Below, one piece after another: positions 18,370 through 26,230 of a stretch of 39,760 bases of DNA. Within the stretch, counting starts at the first letter, position 1. Every line of letters begins with the position of its first letter. The position numbers and the translations under genes were made by a program. The notes beneath the pieces were generated by a model, which saw only the letters and a program-made list of their open reading frames with translations, had not been told where the DNA came from and searched no databases. The DNA is from Xanthobacteraceae bacterium. Its GTDB lineage: Bacteria; Pseudomonadota; Alphaproteobacteria; Rhizobiales; Xanthobacteraceae. The stretch spans positions 1 through 39,760 of the forward strand of contig JAIESI010000015.1 in NCBI GenBank assembly GCA_019746135.1, in the 5' to 3' direction.

Positions 18370-19230
18370 ATGGATTATCTGCAAACGCTGGTCAACGGGA
18401 TCGTGCTCGGTGCGCTTTACGCGTGCCTCGCCGTGGGCTTTTCCCTGGTCTGGGGCGTGTTGAACGTCATCAACATGCTGCACGGCTCGCTGATCATCTT
18501 CGGTGGCTATCTCACTTTCTTCGCCTGGCACAGCTACGGCATCCATCCGCTGTTCGCGCTGCCGGCGGTGGCGCTCTTGATGTACGCCGTCGGCTACCTG
18601 ACGCAGCTCCTGGTGATCAACCGCGTCGTCAGCCAGCCAGTGCTGACGACGCTGACGCTGACCTTCGGCCTCGACCTCATCCTCTACAACTTCATGACGG
18701 TCTATTATACGGCGACGCCGCGTCGCGTGACGCTCGACCTCGGCGTCGTCGATCTCGGCGGCGTCGTGATTCCGTTCGACCGCCTGCTCGGCATGGCGCT
18801 GGCGCTGATCCTGACAGGCATCCTCTATCTCATGATGAAACGCTCGAAGATCGGCCGGGCGATCGTCGCCGTGCGTATGGACAGCGCCGCGGCGGCACTG
18901 ATGGGGATCAAGGTCAATCGCATCTATGCCGTCACGTTCGGCATCGGCGCGTTGATGGCCGGTGCGACAGGCGCAATCTTCGCAATGATCTACCCGGTCA
19001 CCACGAACCTGAGTGGCGCCTATCTCGGCAAGGCGTTCGTGGTGTGCGTGGTCGGCGGCCTTGGCAGCGTCCAGGGCGCGCTGGTCGGCGGCATCGTGCT
19101 CGGCATCATTGAAAGCTTCGCCGGCCAGTTCGTCGGTCCGCAGCACGCGCTGACCGTCGGCTTCCTGCTCATGCTGCTGCTGCTGGTGGTCAAGCCCACC
19201 GGCCTCACCGGCATCAAGGGCTACGAGTGA
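18370..19230 (+). CDS. livH: Branched-chain amino acid-type ABC transporter permease (LivH family)
   Basis: A 286-residue inner-membrane permease with about eight hydrophobic segments. Characteristic LivH features are LVNGIVLGALYACLAVGFSL, VLNVINMLHGSLIIFGGYL, KIGRAIVAVRMDSAAAALMGI (the loop that touches the ATPases) and FVVCVVGGLGSVQGALVGGI. It follows the receptor by 53 bp and its TGA overlaps the LivM start. The SD is weak. Confidence 0.95.
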   Translation: MDYLQTLVNGIVLGALYACLAVGFSLVWGVLNVINMLHGSLIIFGGYLTFFAWHSYGIHPLFALPAVALLMYAVGYLTQLLVINRVVSQPVLTTLTLTFGLDLILYNFMTVYYTATPRRVTLDLGVVDLGGVVIPFDRLLGMALALILTGILYLMMKRSKIGRAIVAVRMDSAAAALMGIKVNRIYAVTFGIGALMAGATGAIFAMIYPVTTNLSGAYLGKAFVVCVVGGLGSVQGALVGGIVLGIIESFAGQFVGPQHALTVGFLLMLLLLVVKPTGLTGIKGYE

Positions 19231-20192
19231 TGTCGCGCCGGACGCAGTATCTGCTGTTCGCCCTCTGGGTGATCCTGCTGGCGTCGACGCCGCTTTGGGC
19301 ATCGAACTACGTGGTCCGCCTCGCCGTGACCATCGCCATGTTTACGGGGCTGACGCTGTCGTGGAATTTCATCGGCGGCTTCACCGGCTATCCCTCGTTC
19401 TCGACCGCGGCATTCTTCGGCCTCGGCTGCTACGCCGGCGCGCTGTCGGAGCGGGCCGGCGTGCCGATGCTGCTGGCGTGGGGTATCGCCACATTGTTCG
19501 TCGGCGCGTTCGCGGCCGCGCTCGGTGCGATCATCCTGCGGCTGAAGGGGCATTACTTTGCGATCGGCTCGATCGGCGTTGTCGAGGTGGTACGGCTCGT
19601 CATCTCGTCGTGGGGCAGCCTCACCGGCGGCGGCGATGGCCTCAACCTGCCGCTGATCGCCGGCGGCCCCAACCTGGTGGCGCGGATTTTTCTCGCGGTC
19701 ATGCTCGCGATCATGATCGTGACTTTCCTGATCACGGTGATCGTTGACCGCGGACGGCTCGGCGTAGGCTTTCGCTGCATCCAGCAGAACGAGGACGCCG
19801 CCAACATGGCGGGCGTCAACGTCACGCTCTACAAGGTGATCGCCTACACGCTCTCCGCGGTGTTCTGCGGCACCATTGGCGCCGCCTATGCCTCGTGGAC
19901 CGGCTACATCGATCCGAGCGACTCCTTTTCCATCATCATGACGATCAAGGTGCCGGTGATGTGCCTGCTCGGTGGTCCCGGAACGATCCTCGGGCCGGTG
20001 ATCGGCACCGCGGCCTTCACCTTGCTCGAAGAGGTGTTCTGGGCGAACTTCCTCGACTACAACCGCGCCATTCTCGGCGTGGTGATCGTCATTCTGATCT
20101 TCTTCCTGCCGGGCGGTCTGCTCGGGCTGTCCTACCGCGATGTCGCATCGCGCCTCGGCGTGATGCGCGGACGAACCAAGGCCGCCGCATGA
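19230..20192 (+). CDS. livM: Branched-chain amino acid-type ABC transporter permease (LivM family)
   Basis: A 320-residue permease with about ten hydrophobic segments. LivM marks are GLTLSWNFIGGFTGYPSFSTAAFFGLGCYAGAL near the N-terminus, GVGFRCIQQNEDAANMAGVNVTLYKVIAYTLSA (ATPase-coupling loop), CLLGGPGTILGPVIG and FLPGGLLGL. ATG 19230 overlaps the LivH stop (TGATG); GTG 19227 is an alternative one codon earlier. Its own stop overlaps the LivG start by 4 bp. Confidence 0.95.
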   Translation: MSRRTQYLLFALWVILLASTPLWASNYVVRLAVTIAMFTGLTLSWNFIGGFTGYPSFSTAAFFGLGCYAGALSERAGVPMLLAWGIATLFVGAFAAALGAIILRLKGHYFAIGSIGVVEVVRLVISSWGSLTGGGDGLNLPLIAGGPNLVARIFLAVMLAIMIVTFLITVIVDRGRLGVGFRCIQQNEDAANMAGVNVTLYKVIAYTLSAVFCGTIGAAYASWTGYIDPSDSFSIIMTIKVPVMCLLGGPGTILGPVIGTAAFTLLEEVFWANFLDYNRAILGVVIVILIFFLPGGLLGLSYRDVASRLGVMRGRTKAAA

Positions 20193-20944
20193 CGATCCTG
20201 GTGGCCGAGCGCGTCAGTCGGAATTTCGGCGGCATCCGCGCCATCGACGACCTGAGCTTTGCGCTGAAGCAGGGCGAAATCGCCGCGCTGATCGGGCCGA
20301 ACGGCGCGGGCAAAACCACGCTGGTGAACCTCCTGACCGGCGTGCTGCGGCCGTCGTCCGGAAGCATCCGGTTCCAGGGCGAGGACGTGACCGTGCAGCG
20401 CCCGTTCCAGGCGGCGCGCCGGGGCCTCGCCCGTACCTTCCAGATCGTGCAGCCGTTTCCGAAGATGACCGTGCTGGAGAACGTTGCCGCGGCTGCGCTG
20501 TTCGGCGGCAAGCAGCCGAGCGTCGCCGCCGCCACGGCGGCCGCGCGCGAGCAGCTCGAGTTCACCGGGCTCACGCCGTTTGCCGACCGCTCGGCCTCGG
20601 CGCTGACGCTTGCCGGGCGCAAGCGCCTGGAGCTTGCGAAAAGCATGGCCATGAACCCCAAGGTGCTGATGCTGGACGAGGTCAATGCCGGCCTGAACTC
20701 CGGCGAGATCGACGGCGCGCTGAGGCTGATCCGCCAGATCGCCGATCGCGGCGTCACGATCCTCGTCATCGAGCACCTGATGAAGGTCGTGCTCTCGCTG
20801 GCGCAGCGCGTGCTGGTGCTGCATCACGGCCAGCTCATCGCTGAAGGCAGCGCCAACGAGATCGTGCGCAACCAGCGTGTCGTCGAAGCCTATCTCGGCG
20901 AGAAGTTCGCGCGCCGCTACTCCGCTGGAGCCGCGAATGGCTGA
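20189..20944 (+). CDS. livG: ABC transporter ATP-binding protein (LivG family)
   Basis: A 251-residue ATPase. Walker A GPNGAGKT is at residues 36-43, Q-loop region RTFQIVQPFPKMTVLENV follows, Walker B is VLMLDE and the H-loop is VIEHLMK. The ABC signature is a divergent LTLAGRKRLELAKS instead of LSGGQ, which I recall in a subgroup of LivG proteins. ATG 20189 overlaps the LivM TGA. A longer frame from 19895 lies inside livM and is rejected. It powers uptake with LivF. Confidence 0.95.
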   Translation: MTILVAERVSRNFGGIRAIDDLSFALKQGEIAALIGPNGAGKTTLVNLLTGVLRPSSGSIRFQGEDVTVQRPFQAARRGLARTFQIVQPFPKMTVLENVAAAALFGGKQPSVAAATAAAREQLEFTGLTPFADRSASALTLAGRKRLELAKSMAMNPKVLMLDEVNAGLNSGEIDGALRLIRQIADRGVTILVIEHLMKVVLSLAQRVLVLHHGQLIAEGSANEIVRNQRVVEAYLGEKFARRYSAGAANG

Positions 20945-21653
20945 GCCGATCCTGACCGTCGAAGGACTCGCCGCCGGTTACGGCGACGTCCGCGTGCTCT
21001 GGGACATCAACCTGACCGTCGCGGCCGGCGAAATCACCTGCATTGTCGGCTCCAACGGCGCGGGCAAGACCACGTTGCTGCGGACCCTGTCGGGGCTGGT
21101 GCCGGCCTCGTCGGGCCGCATCGCGTTCCAGGGCGAGGACACGACCGCGCTCACCGCGGACCAGATCCTCGCCCGCGGCATCGCCCACGTGCCGGAGGGG
21201 CGGCGCTTGTTCCGCGGGCTCAGCGTGCACGACAACCTTCTGCTCGGTGCCTATCTGCGCAAGGGTGCCGCCGAGGTGCAGCGCGACCTCGATTATGTGT
21301 TCTCGCTGTTTCCGATCCTGCGCGAGCGGCGCAAGCAGGACGCGACCACGCTGTCCGGCGGTGAGCAGCAGATGTGCGCCATCGGCCGCGGGATCATGTC
21401 GCGCCCGAAGCTCCTGATGATCGACGAGCTGTCGCTCGGCTTGGCGCCGCGGCTGGTCGAGCGGCTGAGCGAGGCGCTGATCGAGATCAACCGCAACGGC
21501 CTGACCATTCTGCTGGTCGAGCAGGACGTGATGACCGCGTTCGAGATCGCCCGCCACGCGCTGATCATCGAGACCGGCCGGGTCAGCGTGACCGGCACGA
21601 CGGCGGCGCTCGCCGACAACCCGGCGATCCGGCAGGCCTATCTCGGGATGTGA
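20937..21653 (+). CDS. livF: ABC transporter ATP-binding protein (LivF family)
   Basis: A 238-residue ATPase, the second of the pair. Walker A GSNGAGKTT is at about residues 38-46, the typical IAHVPEGRRLFRGLSVHDNLLLGAY follows, the signature is canonical LSGGEQQMCAIGRGIMSRP, Walker B is LLMIDE and the H-loop is LLVEQDV. It starts 8 bp inside livG and ends the operon, 12 bp from the convergent racemase-fold gene. No terminator was seen in that gap. Confidence 0.95.
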   Translation: MAEPILTVEGLAAGYGDVRVLWDINLTVAAGEITCIVGSNGAGKTTLLRTLSGLVPASSGRIAFQGEDTTALTADQILARGIAHVPEGRRLFRGLSVHDNLLLGAYLRKGAAEVQRDLDYVFSLFPILRERRKQDATTLSGGEQQMCAIGRGIMSRPKLLMIDELSLGLAPRLVERLSEALIEINRNGLTILLVEQDVMTAFEIARHALIIETGRVSVTGTTAALADNPAIRQAYLGM

Positions 21654-21665
21654 GTTGGCCTTGTC

Positions 21666-22412
21666 TCAGTGCTCGGCCAGGAGGCTGCCGAAACCCTCCA
21701 CGCGGTCGTCGATGCCGTTTGCACGCAGCGCCGACCAGTAGGTCGCCACGTTGATCGCAATCACCGGAATGCCGAGCCCGCGTTCGGCCTCGCCCGCAAG
21801 GTCGGCCATCGCGAGGTCGGTGCCGGCCTGAACGATCGCGTCGACGCCTTGGGCGGCGAGTGTCTTCAAGCCGTCACGCAAATCCGCGGTCGTGGCATGG
21901 CTGATCAGCACCTCACTCGGCCGCTTCAGGCTGTGCACCGCGCCGACGCCATAACCGTTCTCCTCGAAGAACCGTGCGACCTGCTTGTCGCCGACCGGCT
22001 GATAGGGCGTGAGAATGCCGATCGAGCGGACCTTGGTAAACTTCCGCAGCGCCTCCACGCAGGCGAGCGAGCCGAGCGATACGCCGACGCCGGCGCGCGC
22101 TTTGAGGTGCTGCTGCAGGTCGGCGGCGCCCGCGATCCCGCCCCAGAAGGTCGGGATCGACATCGCCATGATCAGATGCGCCGGCTTGCAGGACATCACC
22201 CGGTCGACCGCGCCGTAGAGATCGGGGCCGATCGCCGTCATGATCTGCTCGAACTCGGCATCGTTGGTCAGCGGCAGGTCGGGGATATGAATGCGGCCGA
22301 TGTGGTTGGTGACCCCGCGCGGCCGCATGTCGTCGGTTTCCGGCTGAACGATCGAATTGGTCGAGGGGATGACGATGCCGAGCTTGAGGCGATAGCCGAG
22401 GCGGTCGGTCAT
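21666..22412 (-). CDS. Asp/Glu racemase-fold protein (maleate isomerase / arylmalonate decarboxylase-like) lacking the usual Cys pair
   Basis: A 248-residue protein. The N-terminus LGYRLKLGIVIPSTNSIVQPE is typical of maleate isomerase and arylmalonate decarboxylase relatives, and VRSIGILTPYQPVGDKQVARFFEENGY fits the second half. In the family the two catalytic cysteines lie in A-C-T and S-C-T/N segments. Here the corresponding places read IMAMSIPTFWGG (about residues 81-92) and AIVQAGTDL (about 192-200), with no Cys at either. C75 and C118 exist but not at those places. Racemase or isomerase chemistry by two thiols is therefore unlikely. ATG 22412 has GGAG upstream; a TTG at 22439 is a weaker option. 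It converges on the ABC operon. Confidence 0.85.
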   Translation of the reverse strand: MTDRLGYRLKLGIVIPSTNSIVQPETDDMRPRGVTNHIGRIHIPDLPLTNDAEFEQIMTAIGPDLYGAVDRVMSCKPAHLIMAMSIPTFWGGIAGAADLQQHLKARAGVGVSLGSLACVEALRKFTKVRSIGILTPYQPVGDKQVARFFEENGYGVGAVHSLKRPSEVLISHATTADLRDGLKTLAAQGVDAIVQAGTDLAMADLAGEAERGLGIPVIAINVATYWSALRANGIDDRVEGFGSLLAEH

Positions 22413-22537
22413 GCCGATGCTCCACGAATGCGGCAGCAATGCTTGGCGCGCGGCTTGCTGACCTGTTTCTCAACAGCCATGATAGCGGACGAGGGAGCAG
22501 TGACGTCCATGCCTTTTATGCAAGCATGGTGCCGCGC

Positions 22538-23365
22538 ATGAGCGGCTGGTTTCCGAAGCCCGCCGGCGCGACCGAGCACCGCGTCGCGACGGAGCGCCTG
22601 ACGATGAATATCGTCGAGGCCGGCAGCGGGCCCGCGGTGCTGCTCCTGCACGGTCTCGGCTGGGACCACTCGCTGTGGAATCCGGCCGTCGAACAGTTCT
22701 CGCCGCAATATCGGATGATCGCGGCCGACACCCGCGGCCATGGCGCGACCGATAAGCCGGACGGCCCGTACGACATGGAGATGTTTGCGCGCGATTATGC
22801 CGCGCTGGCCGATGCGCTGGGGCTGAAACGCATCTGCGTCATCGGCCTGTCGCAGGGCGGCATGGTGGCGCAGAAGCTCGCGCTCATTCGGCCCGAACTC
22901 GTCGCCGCTCTGGTGCTGGTCTCGACCTCCTGCAAATCCGATCCGTCGCTGCGCGACAACATGGAGGCGCGCATTGCGGCCATGGACAAGGCCGGTCCGG
23001 AAGCGGCGGCCAAAATCGCGGCGGAGAGCATCTTCTCGCCGGGCTGGCGGAAGGCCAATCCCGCGGCGCTGGCGCGGTTCTATGCATGGCGCGCCGCCAT
23101 GCCGATGGCGCCGCTCAATGCCGCGACCCGCGCGCTCTACGATTTCGACCTGTCGCAGGACTTGCCGGGCATTGACGTGCCGGTCTGGGTGATCGCCGGC
23201 GAGGAGGACGTGCTGACAAAACCCAAGGGCATGGAGGAAATCGCGGCGCTCATTCCCGGTGCACGGTACCGGCTCATTCCAAAATCCGGGCACATGATCC
23301 CCGTCGAGCAGCCGGAGCAGTTGACCGCGCTCCTGGCCGAGTTTCTCAACGCGCATGTCCGTTGA
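22538..23365 (+). CDS. Alpha/beta hydrolase (3-oxoadipate enol-lactonase-like)
   Basis: A 275-residue hydrolase with a canonical triad: HGLG oxyanion motif at residues 38-41, nucleophile S105 in GLSQGG, acid D224 (GEEDVL) and His H252 (KSGHMIPVEQPE). The overall pattern resembles PcaD-type enol-lactone hydrolases and C-C hydrolases of aromatic degradation. The start is uncertain: ATG 22526 lies four codons upstream in frame, and neither has a good ribosome site. It is divergent from the racemase-fold gene and closes the catabolic region on the right. Confidence 0.88.
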   Translation: MSGWFPKPAGATEHRVATERLTMNIVEAGSGPAVLLLHGLGWDHSLWNPAVEQFSPQYRMIAADTRGHGATDKPDGPYDMEMFARDYAALADALGLKRICVIGLSQGGMVAQKLALIRPELVAALVLVSTSCKSDPSLRDNMEARIAAMDKAGPEAAAKIAAESIFSPGWRKANPAALARFYAWRAAMPMAPLNAATRALYDFDLSQDLPGIDVPVWVIAGEEDVLTKPKGMEEIAALIPGARYRLIPKSGHMIPVEQPEQLTALLAEFLNAHVR

Positions 23366-23395
23366 GGCGTGACGTGCTGACAGGGCTTTCGCCGC

Positions 23396-23524
23396 TCAGG
23401 GCTTGCGAGGGGTCAGGGCGATCACCTTCCGCACCGGGTCGGCGAGGTTGCTTGCATCCATTTTTTCCATCACCCAGGCGCGGTGGTTCTCGACCGTGCG
23501 CGGGCTGATATCGAGGTTGGGGGC
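23396..23524 (-). pseudogene. Remnant of a FixJ/LuxR-type response regulator (C-terminal DNA-binding part)
   Basis: On the minus strand an open frame gives LDISPRTVENHRAWVMEKM followed by a short tail to a TGA at 23396-23398. This matches helices 3 and 4 of the LuxR/FixJ HTH (ISPRTVE.HRA.VMEKM). Homology stops abruptly near 23520; the rest of the HTH and the whole receiver domain are absent. No start or promoter is seen. It abuts, head to head, the universal stress protein remnant. Confidence 0.8.
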
Positions 23525-23776
23525 CCGATCGTCAACAGTGCGAGCACGTGGCTGCAGAAGGCCGGCGTGCGGTCGGTGCCCAAGGTCAGGGCCGGTGACC
23601 CGGTCGCTGTCGTCCTCGACCCCGCGGCCGAGAACGCATGCGACGTGATTGTGATCGGAGAGCCGCGCGCGACGGGAATCCGTGGCCTTGTTTCGGATTT
23701 GACGCGGCTTCCACTCGTCTCGCCGCGCCTTGCGGTCCTCATCGCCAGATCCATGACGCCCCTAGTCGTCGTGAAG
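23519..23776 (+). pseudogene. Remnant of a universal stress protein (UspA-family C-terminal part)
   Basis: The plus-strand frame gives a Usp C-terminal half: ASTWLQKAGVRSVPKVRAGDP, then ENACDVIVIGEPR, a GIRGL segment and a terminal LIARSMTPLVVVK. The order matches a GDP/A-x-x-I segment, an AD-x-I-V-x-G strand, the G-rich ATP loop and the PVLVV end of Usp domains. The N-terminal half is missing, and no stop occurs at the expected end: the frame runs on antisense into the next gene to 24226. With the FixJ remnant it marks a deletion joint near 23520. Confidence 0.65.
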
Positions 23777-23809
23777 TGGCGACGGCGCGGGGCCGACCGG
23801 CCGCAGGGG

Positions 23810-24217
23810 TCAAAACGAGCCGTCCACCCGCTCCCAGGTGAGCTCCTGGTGCTGGATCACCCCGGCATAGAGCCGCCGCGGCGGGGCGAGCACCATCGCA
23901 CCGTCTTTTTCGAAGCGCACCGTGCGCACCTGGTCGCCGCCGACGCGGCTTGCGTCGGACGAGGCATCGACCCGCGTCGACAGCGTCGTGCCGTCGAACG
24001 TGTAGTTGCCCGCATACGACATGAACTGCCGCGGCTCGCCGTTGAGGCTCGCGCGGCCGTCGCACAGCACCGCCATCATCCGCCCGTCGGCCTGGAAGGT
24101 GACGAGCCCCATCGCCTTCGGCCCGTAGGGCGGCTCCAGCAGCTTGCCGGCGTCGTCGCGTCCGAGCGTGTCCTTGAGTTGCCAGATGCCGACGATGCGG
24201 GGATCGATCGCACTCAT
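23810..24217 (-). CDS. Lipocalin-like domain protein
   Basis: A 135-residue protein beginning IDPRIVGIWQLKD, with GLVTFQADGRMMAVLCDGR, MSYAGNYTFDGTTLSTRVDASSDASRVGGDQVRTVRFEKDGAMVL and a final HQELTWERVDGSF. The GIW(Q/K)L start and alternating strands fit the lipocalin-like family PF13924, a small beta-barrel of unknown ligand. There is no signal peptide, so it should be cytoplasmic. The start has only a weak GGAA upstream. It is isolated: the MFS gene upstream ends in a terminator, and a broken Usp gene runs into its 3' end. Confidence 0.8.
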   Translation of the reverse strand: MSAIDPRIVGIWQLKDTLGRDDAGKLLEPPYGPKAMGLVTFQADGRMMAVLCDGRASLNGEPRQFMSYAGNYTFDGTTLSTRVDASSDASRVGGDQVRTVRFEKDGAMVLAPPRRLYAGVIQHQELTWERVDGSF

Positions 24218-24308
24218 ACCGATTGAATTCCATTGCTTGATCGGCGTTCCGGAACCGGGCGCCGGGATGATGGCCAGTGCGCAAGTGTGATGGATGGGCA
24301 CCGCAATG

Positions 24309-24334
24309 AAAAGGGCCGCGCGTGCGCGCGGCCC
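24309..24334 (-). terminator. Intrinsic terminator after the MFS transporter gene
   Basis: GGGCCGCGC (24313-24321) pairs with GCGCGGCCC (24326-24334) around a 4-base loop. Read on the minus strand it ends in UUUU (AAAA at 24309-24312). It lies 24 bp past the MFS stop codon. Confidence 0.8.
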
Positions 24335-24357
24335 TGATCCTGCGGAATGCCGTCCGG

Positions 24358-25998
24358 CTAGGCCTTCTGGATCTCCACGCCGGAGCCGGCGACGATGTCG
24401 ACACCCTTCGTGTCCCTGAGGAAGAAGAAGCCGACGATCAGCGTCATCAGCGCCACTCCGATCGGATACCAGAGGCCGGCATAGATATCGCCGGTCGCTG
24501 CCACCACGGCGGTGGCGAGCAGCGGCAGCATGCCGCCGAACCAGCCGTTGCCGATGTGATAGGGCAGCGACATCGATGTGTAGCGTATCTTGGTCGGGAA
24601 CATCTCGACCAGGAAGGCTGCGATCGGTCCGTACACCATCGTCACGTAGATCACCATGATGGCGATGATCAGCTCCGCCATGAACCAGTTGACCTTGGCG
24701 AGGTCCGCCTTGGCCGGATAGCCGGCGGCGGTGAATGCCTGCTGCCAGCTTTGCGCGTTCCAGGTGTTGTTGATCGAGAGCGTGACCTTGTCGCCCGCGT
24801 TCGCCGCGTGCTCGGTCTTGAACGAGACGCCGAGCTTGGTGACGAAGTCCTTGGCGCGGTCGCAGGTGGTGAAGTTCGACCACGGGCCGACGAAGATGTG
24901 GAAGTTGCACTTCGACGTGTCGGCGGTGACCGTGATCTGGTTCTTCTTCTGGAACGCCTCGAGGTCCGGATTGACGTAGTGCGTCAGCAGGCCGAACAGC
25001 GGGAAGTAGGTGACCGCCGCGATCGCGCATCCGGCCAGGATGATCTTCAGCCGGCCGATCCGGTCGGACAGCCAGCCGAAGAAGATGAAGAACGGCGTGC
25101 CGATCAGCAGCGAGACCGCGATCAGCGCGTAGGCCGAGACGAACTCGAGCTTGAGCGTGATCAGCAGGAAGAACAGCGCGTAGAACTGTCCCGTGTACCA
25201 CACCACGCCCTGGCCGGCGGTCGCTCCAAGAAGAGCAAGCAGCACGTACTTGTTGTTCGGGTACTGGAAGAAGCTCTCGGTCAGCGGCCGCCTCGAGCCT
25301 TTGCCCTCTTCCTTCATCTTCTGGAAGATCGGCGTCTCGTTCAGCTTGAGTCGGATCCAGACCGAGAAGGCCAGCAGGATCAGCGACACCAGGAACGGGA
25401 TGCGCCAGCCCCACTCGGCGAACACCTTGGCGTCCATGTAGACGCGGCACAGACCGATCACGAGCAGCGCGAGGAAGAAGCCGAGCGTCGCCGTGGTCTG
25501 GATGTAGCTCGTGGTGTAGCCGCGCTCATGCGGGCGTGAATGCTCGGCGACGTAGGTCGCCGCGCCGCCATACTCGCCGCCGAGCGCAAGGCCCTGGCAG
25601 AGACGCAGCGTGACGAGCAGGATCGGCGCGGTCCAGCCGATGGCCGCATACGTCGGCAAGAGGCCGACCAGGAAGGTCGACAGGCCCATCACCACGATGG
25701 TGACGAGGAAGGTGTACTTGCGGCCGACCAGGTCGCCGACGCGGCCGAAGATGATCGCGCCGAACGGGCGCACCAGGAAGCCCGCCGCGTAGGTGGCGAA
25801 GGCCGAGAGCAACGCCGCCGTGTCGTTGCCGGGCGGGAAGAACAGCGCGGCGAAGAACGGCGCCAGCGTTGCGTAGAGATAGAAGTCGTACCACTCGAAG
25901 ACCGTGCCGGCCGACGAGGCGAAGATGACGAATTTCTCGTTCTTGGTCATGCCTCGGCCGCGAGCCGAGACATCCGCTGTCGTGGTTGTTGTGGCCAT
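24358..25998 (-). CDS. MFS metabolite:H+ symporter (MHS family) with large extra-membrane insertion
   Basis: A 546-residue transporter with family signatures FEWYDFYLYATLAPFF (residues 34-49), RPFGAIIFGRVGDLVGRK (77-94), RLCQGLALGGEYGGAATYVAE (132-152) and GWRIPFLVSL. MHS symporters (ProP, ShiA type; osmolytes, shikimate, dicarboxylates) are usually about 430 residues. Here about 95 residues (roughly 341-437) are inserted in the C-terminal half between membrane segments. The insert is soluble-looking, with two cysteines, C364 and C379, that could form a disulfide if periplasmic. The ATG has GGGGGCTCC upstream. A frame extension to 26190 is not supported. It is monocistronic, ends in a terminator and is divergent from the kinase gene. 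Confidence 0.93.
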   Translation of the reverse strand: MATTTTTADVSARGRGMTKNEKFVIFASSAGTVFEWYDFYLYATLAPFFAALFFPPGNDTAALLSAFATYAAGFLVRPFGAIIFGRVGDLVGRKYTFLVTIVVMGLSTFLVGLLPTYAAIGWTAPILLVTLRLCQGLALGGEYGGAATYVAEHSRPHERGYTTSYIQTTATLGFFLALLVIGLCRVYMDAKVFAEWGWRIPFLVSLILLAFSVWIRLKLNETPIFQKMKEEGKGSRRPLTESFFQYPNNKYVLLALLGATAGQGVVWYTGQFYALFFLLITLKLEFVSAYALIAVSLLIGTPFFIFFGWLSDRIGRLKIILAGCAIAAVTYFPLFGLLTHYVNPDLEAFQKKNQITVTADTSKCNFHIFVGPWSNFTTCDRAKDFVTKLGVSFKTEHAANAGDKVTLSINNTWNAQSWQQAFTAAGYPAKADLAKVNWFMAELIIAIMVIYVTMVYGPIAAFLVEMFPTKIRYTSMSLPYHIGNGWFGGMLPLLATAVVAATGDIYAGLWYPIGVALMTLIVGFFFLRDTKGVDIVAGSGVEIQKA

Positions 25999-26139
25999 CA
26001 GGAGCCCCCAAAAAATTTTGGTTGTCGGGGCCGTTTCGCGCCCCGAACTGAGGCTAGGGAGCGCCGGGGTGGCTTGTCTGTGCGCAAGTCGTATTAGGCT
26101 AAAGGTGTATAGTCCCCGAGCAAGCCGCTGATTATACGA

Positions 26140-26156
26140 ATGAATTGCCGATTCAT
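26140..26156. promoter_or_regulatory. Inverted repeat ATGAAT-N5-ATTCAT between divergent MFS and kinase genes
   Basis: Perfect 6-bp arms at 26140-26145 and 26151-26156, in an AT-richer part of the divergent intergenic region (25999-26230). It may be an operator for either gene. A TATAGT at 26108-26113 could be a -10 element for the kinase, but no good -35 is visible. Confidence 0.3.
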
Positions 26157-26230
26157 CCGACTGGGCCGGAACTGCGGGCTGCGGCGGCAAAACACTGATT
26201 TTTCACGCCGACGGACCGCACCGGAACAGC

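Noticed and set aside
21666..22412. Functional maleate isomerase of a nicotinate pathway
   Set aside because: Both catalytic cysteines of that enzyme are missing in the alignment.
26074..26087. TTG-N8-CAA as a FixK/FNR box for the kinase or MFS gene
   Set aside because: The inner bases do not match TTGAT/ATCAA and no well-placed -10 follows.
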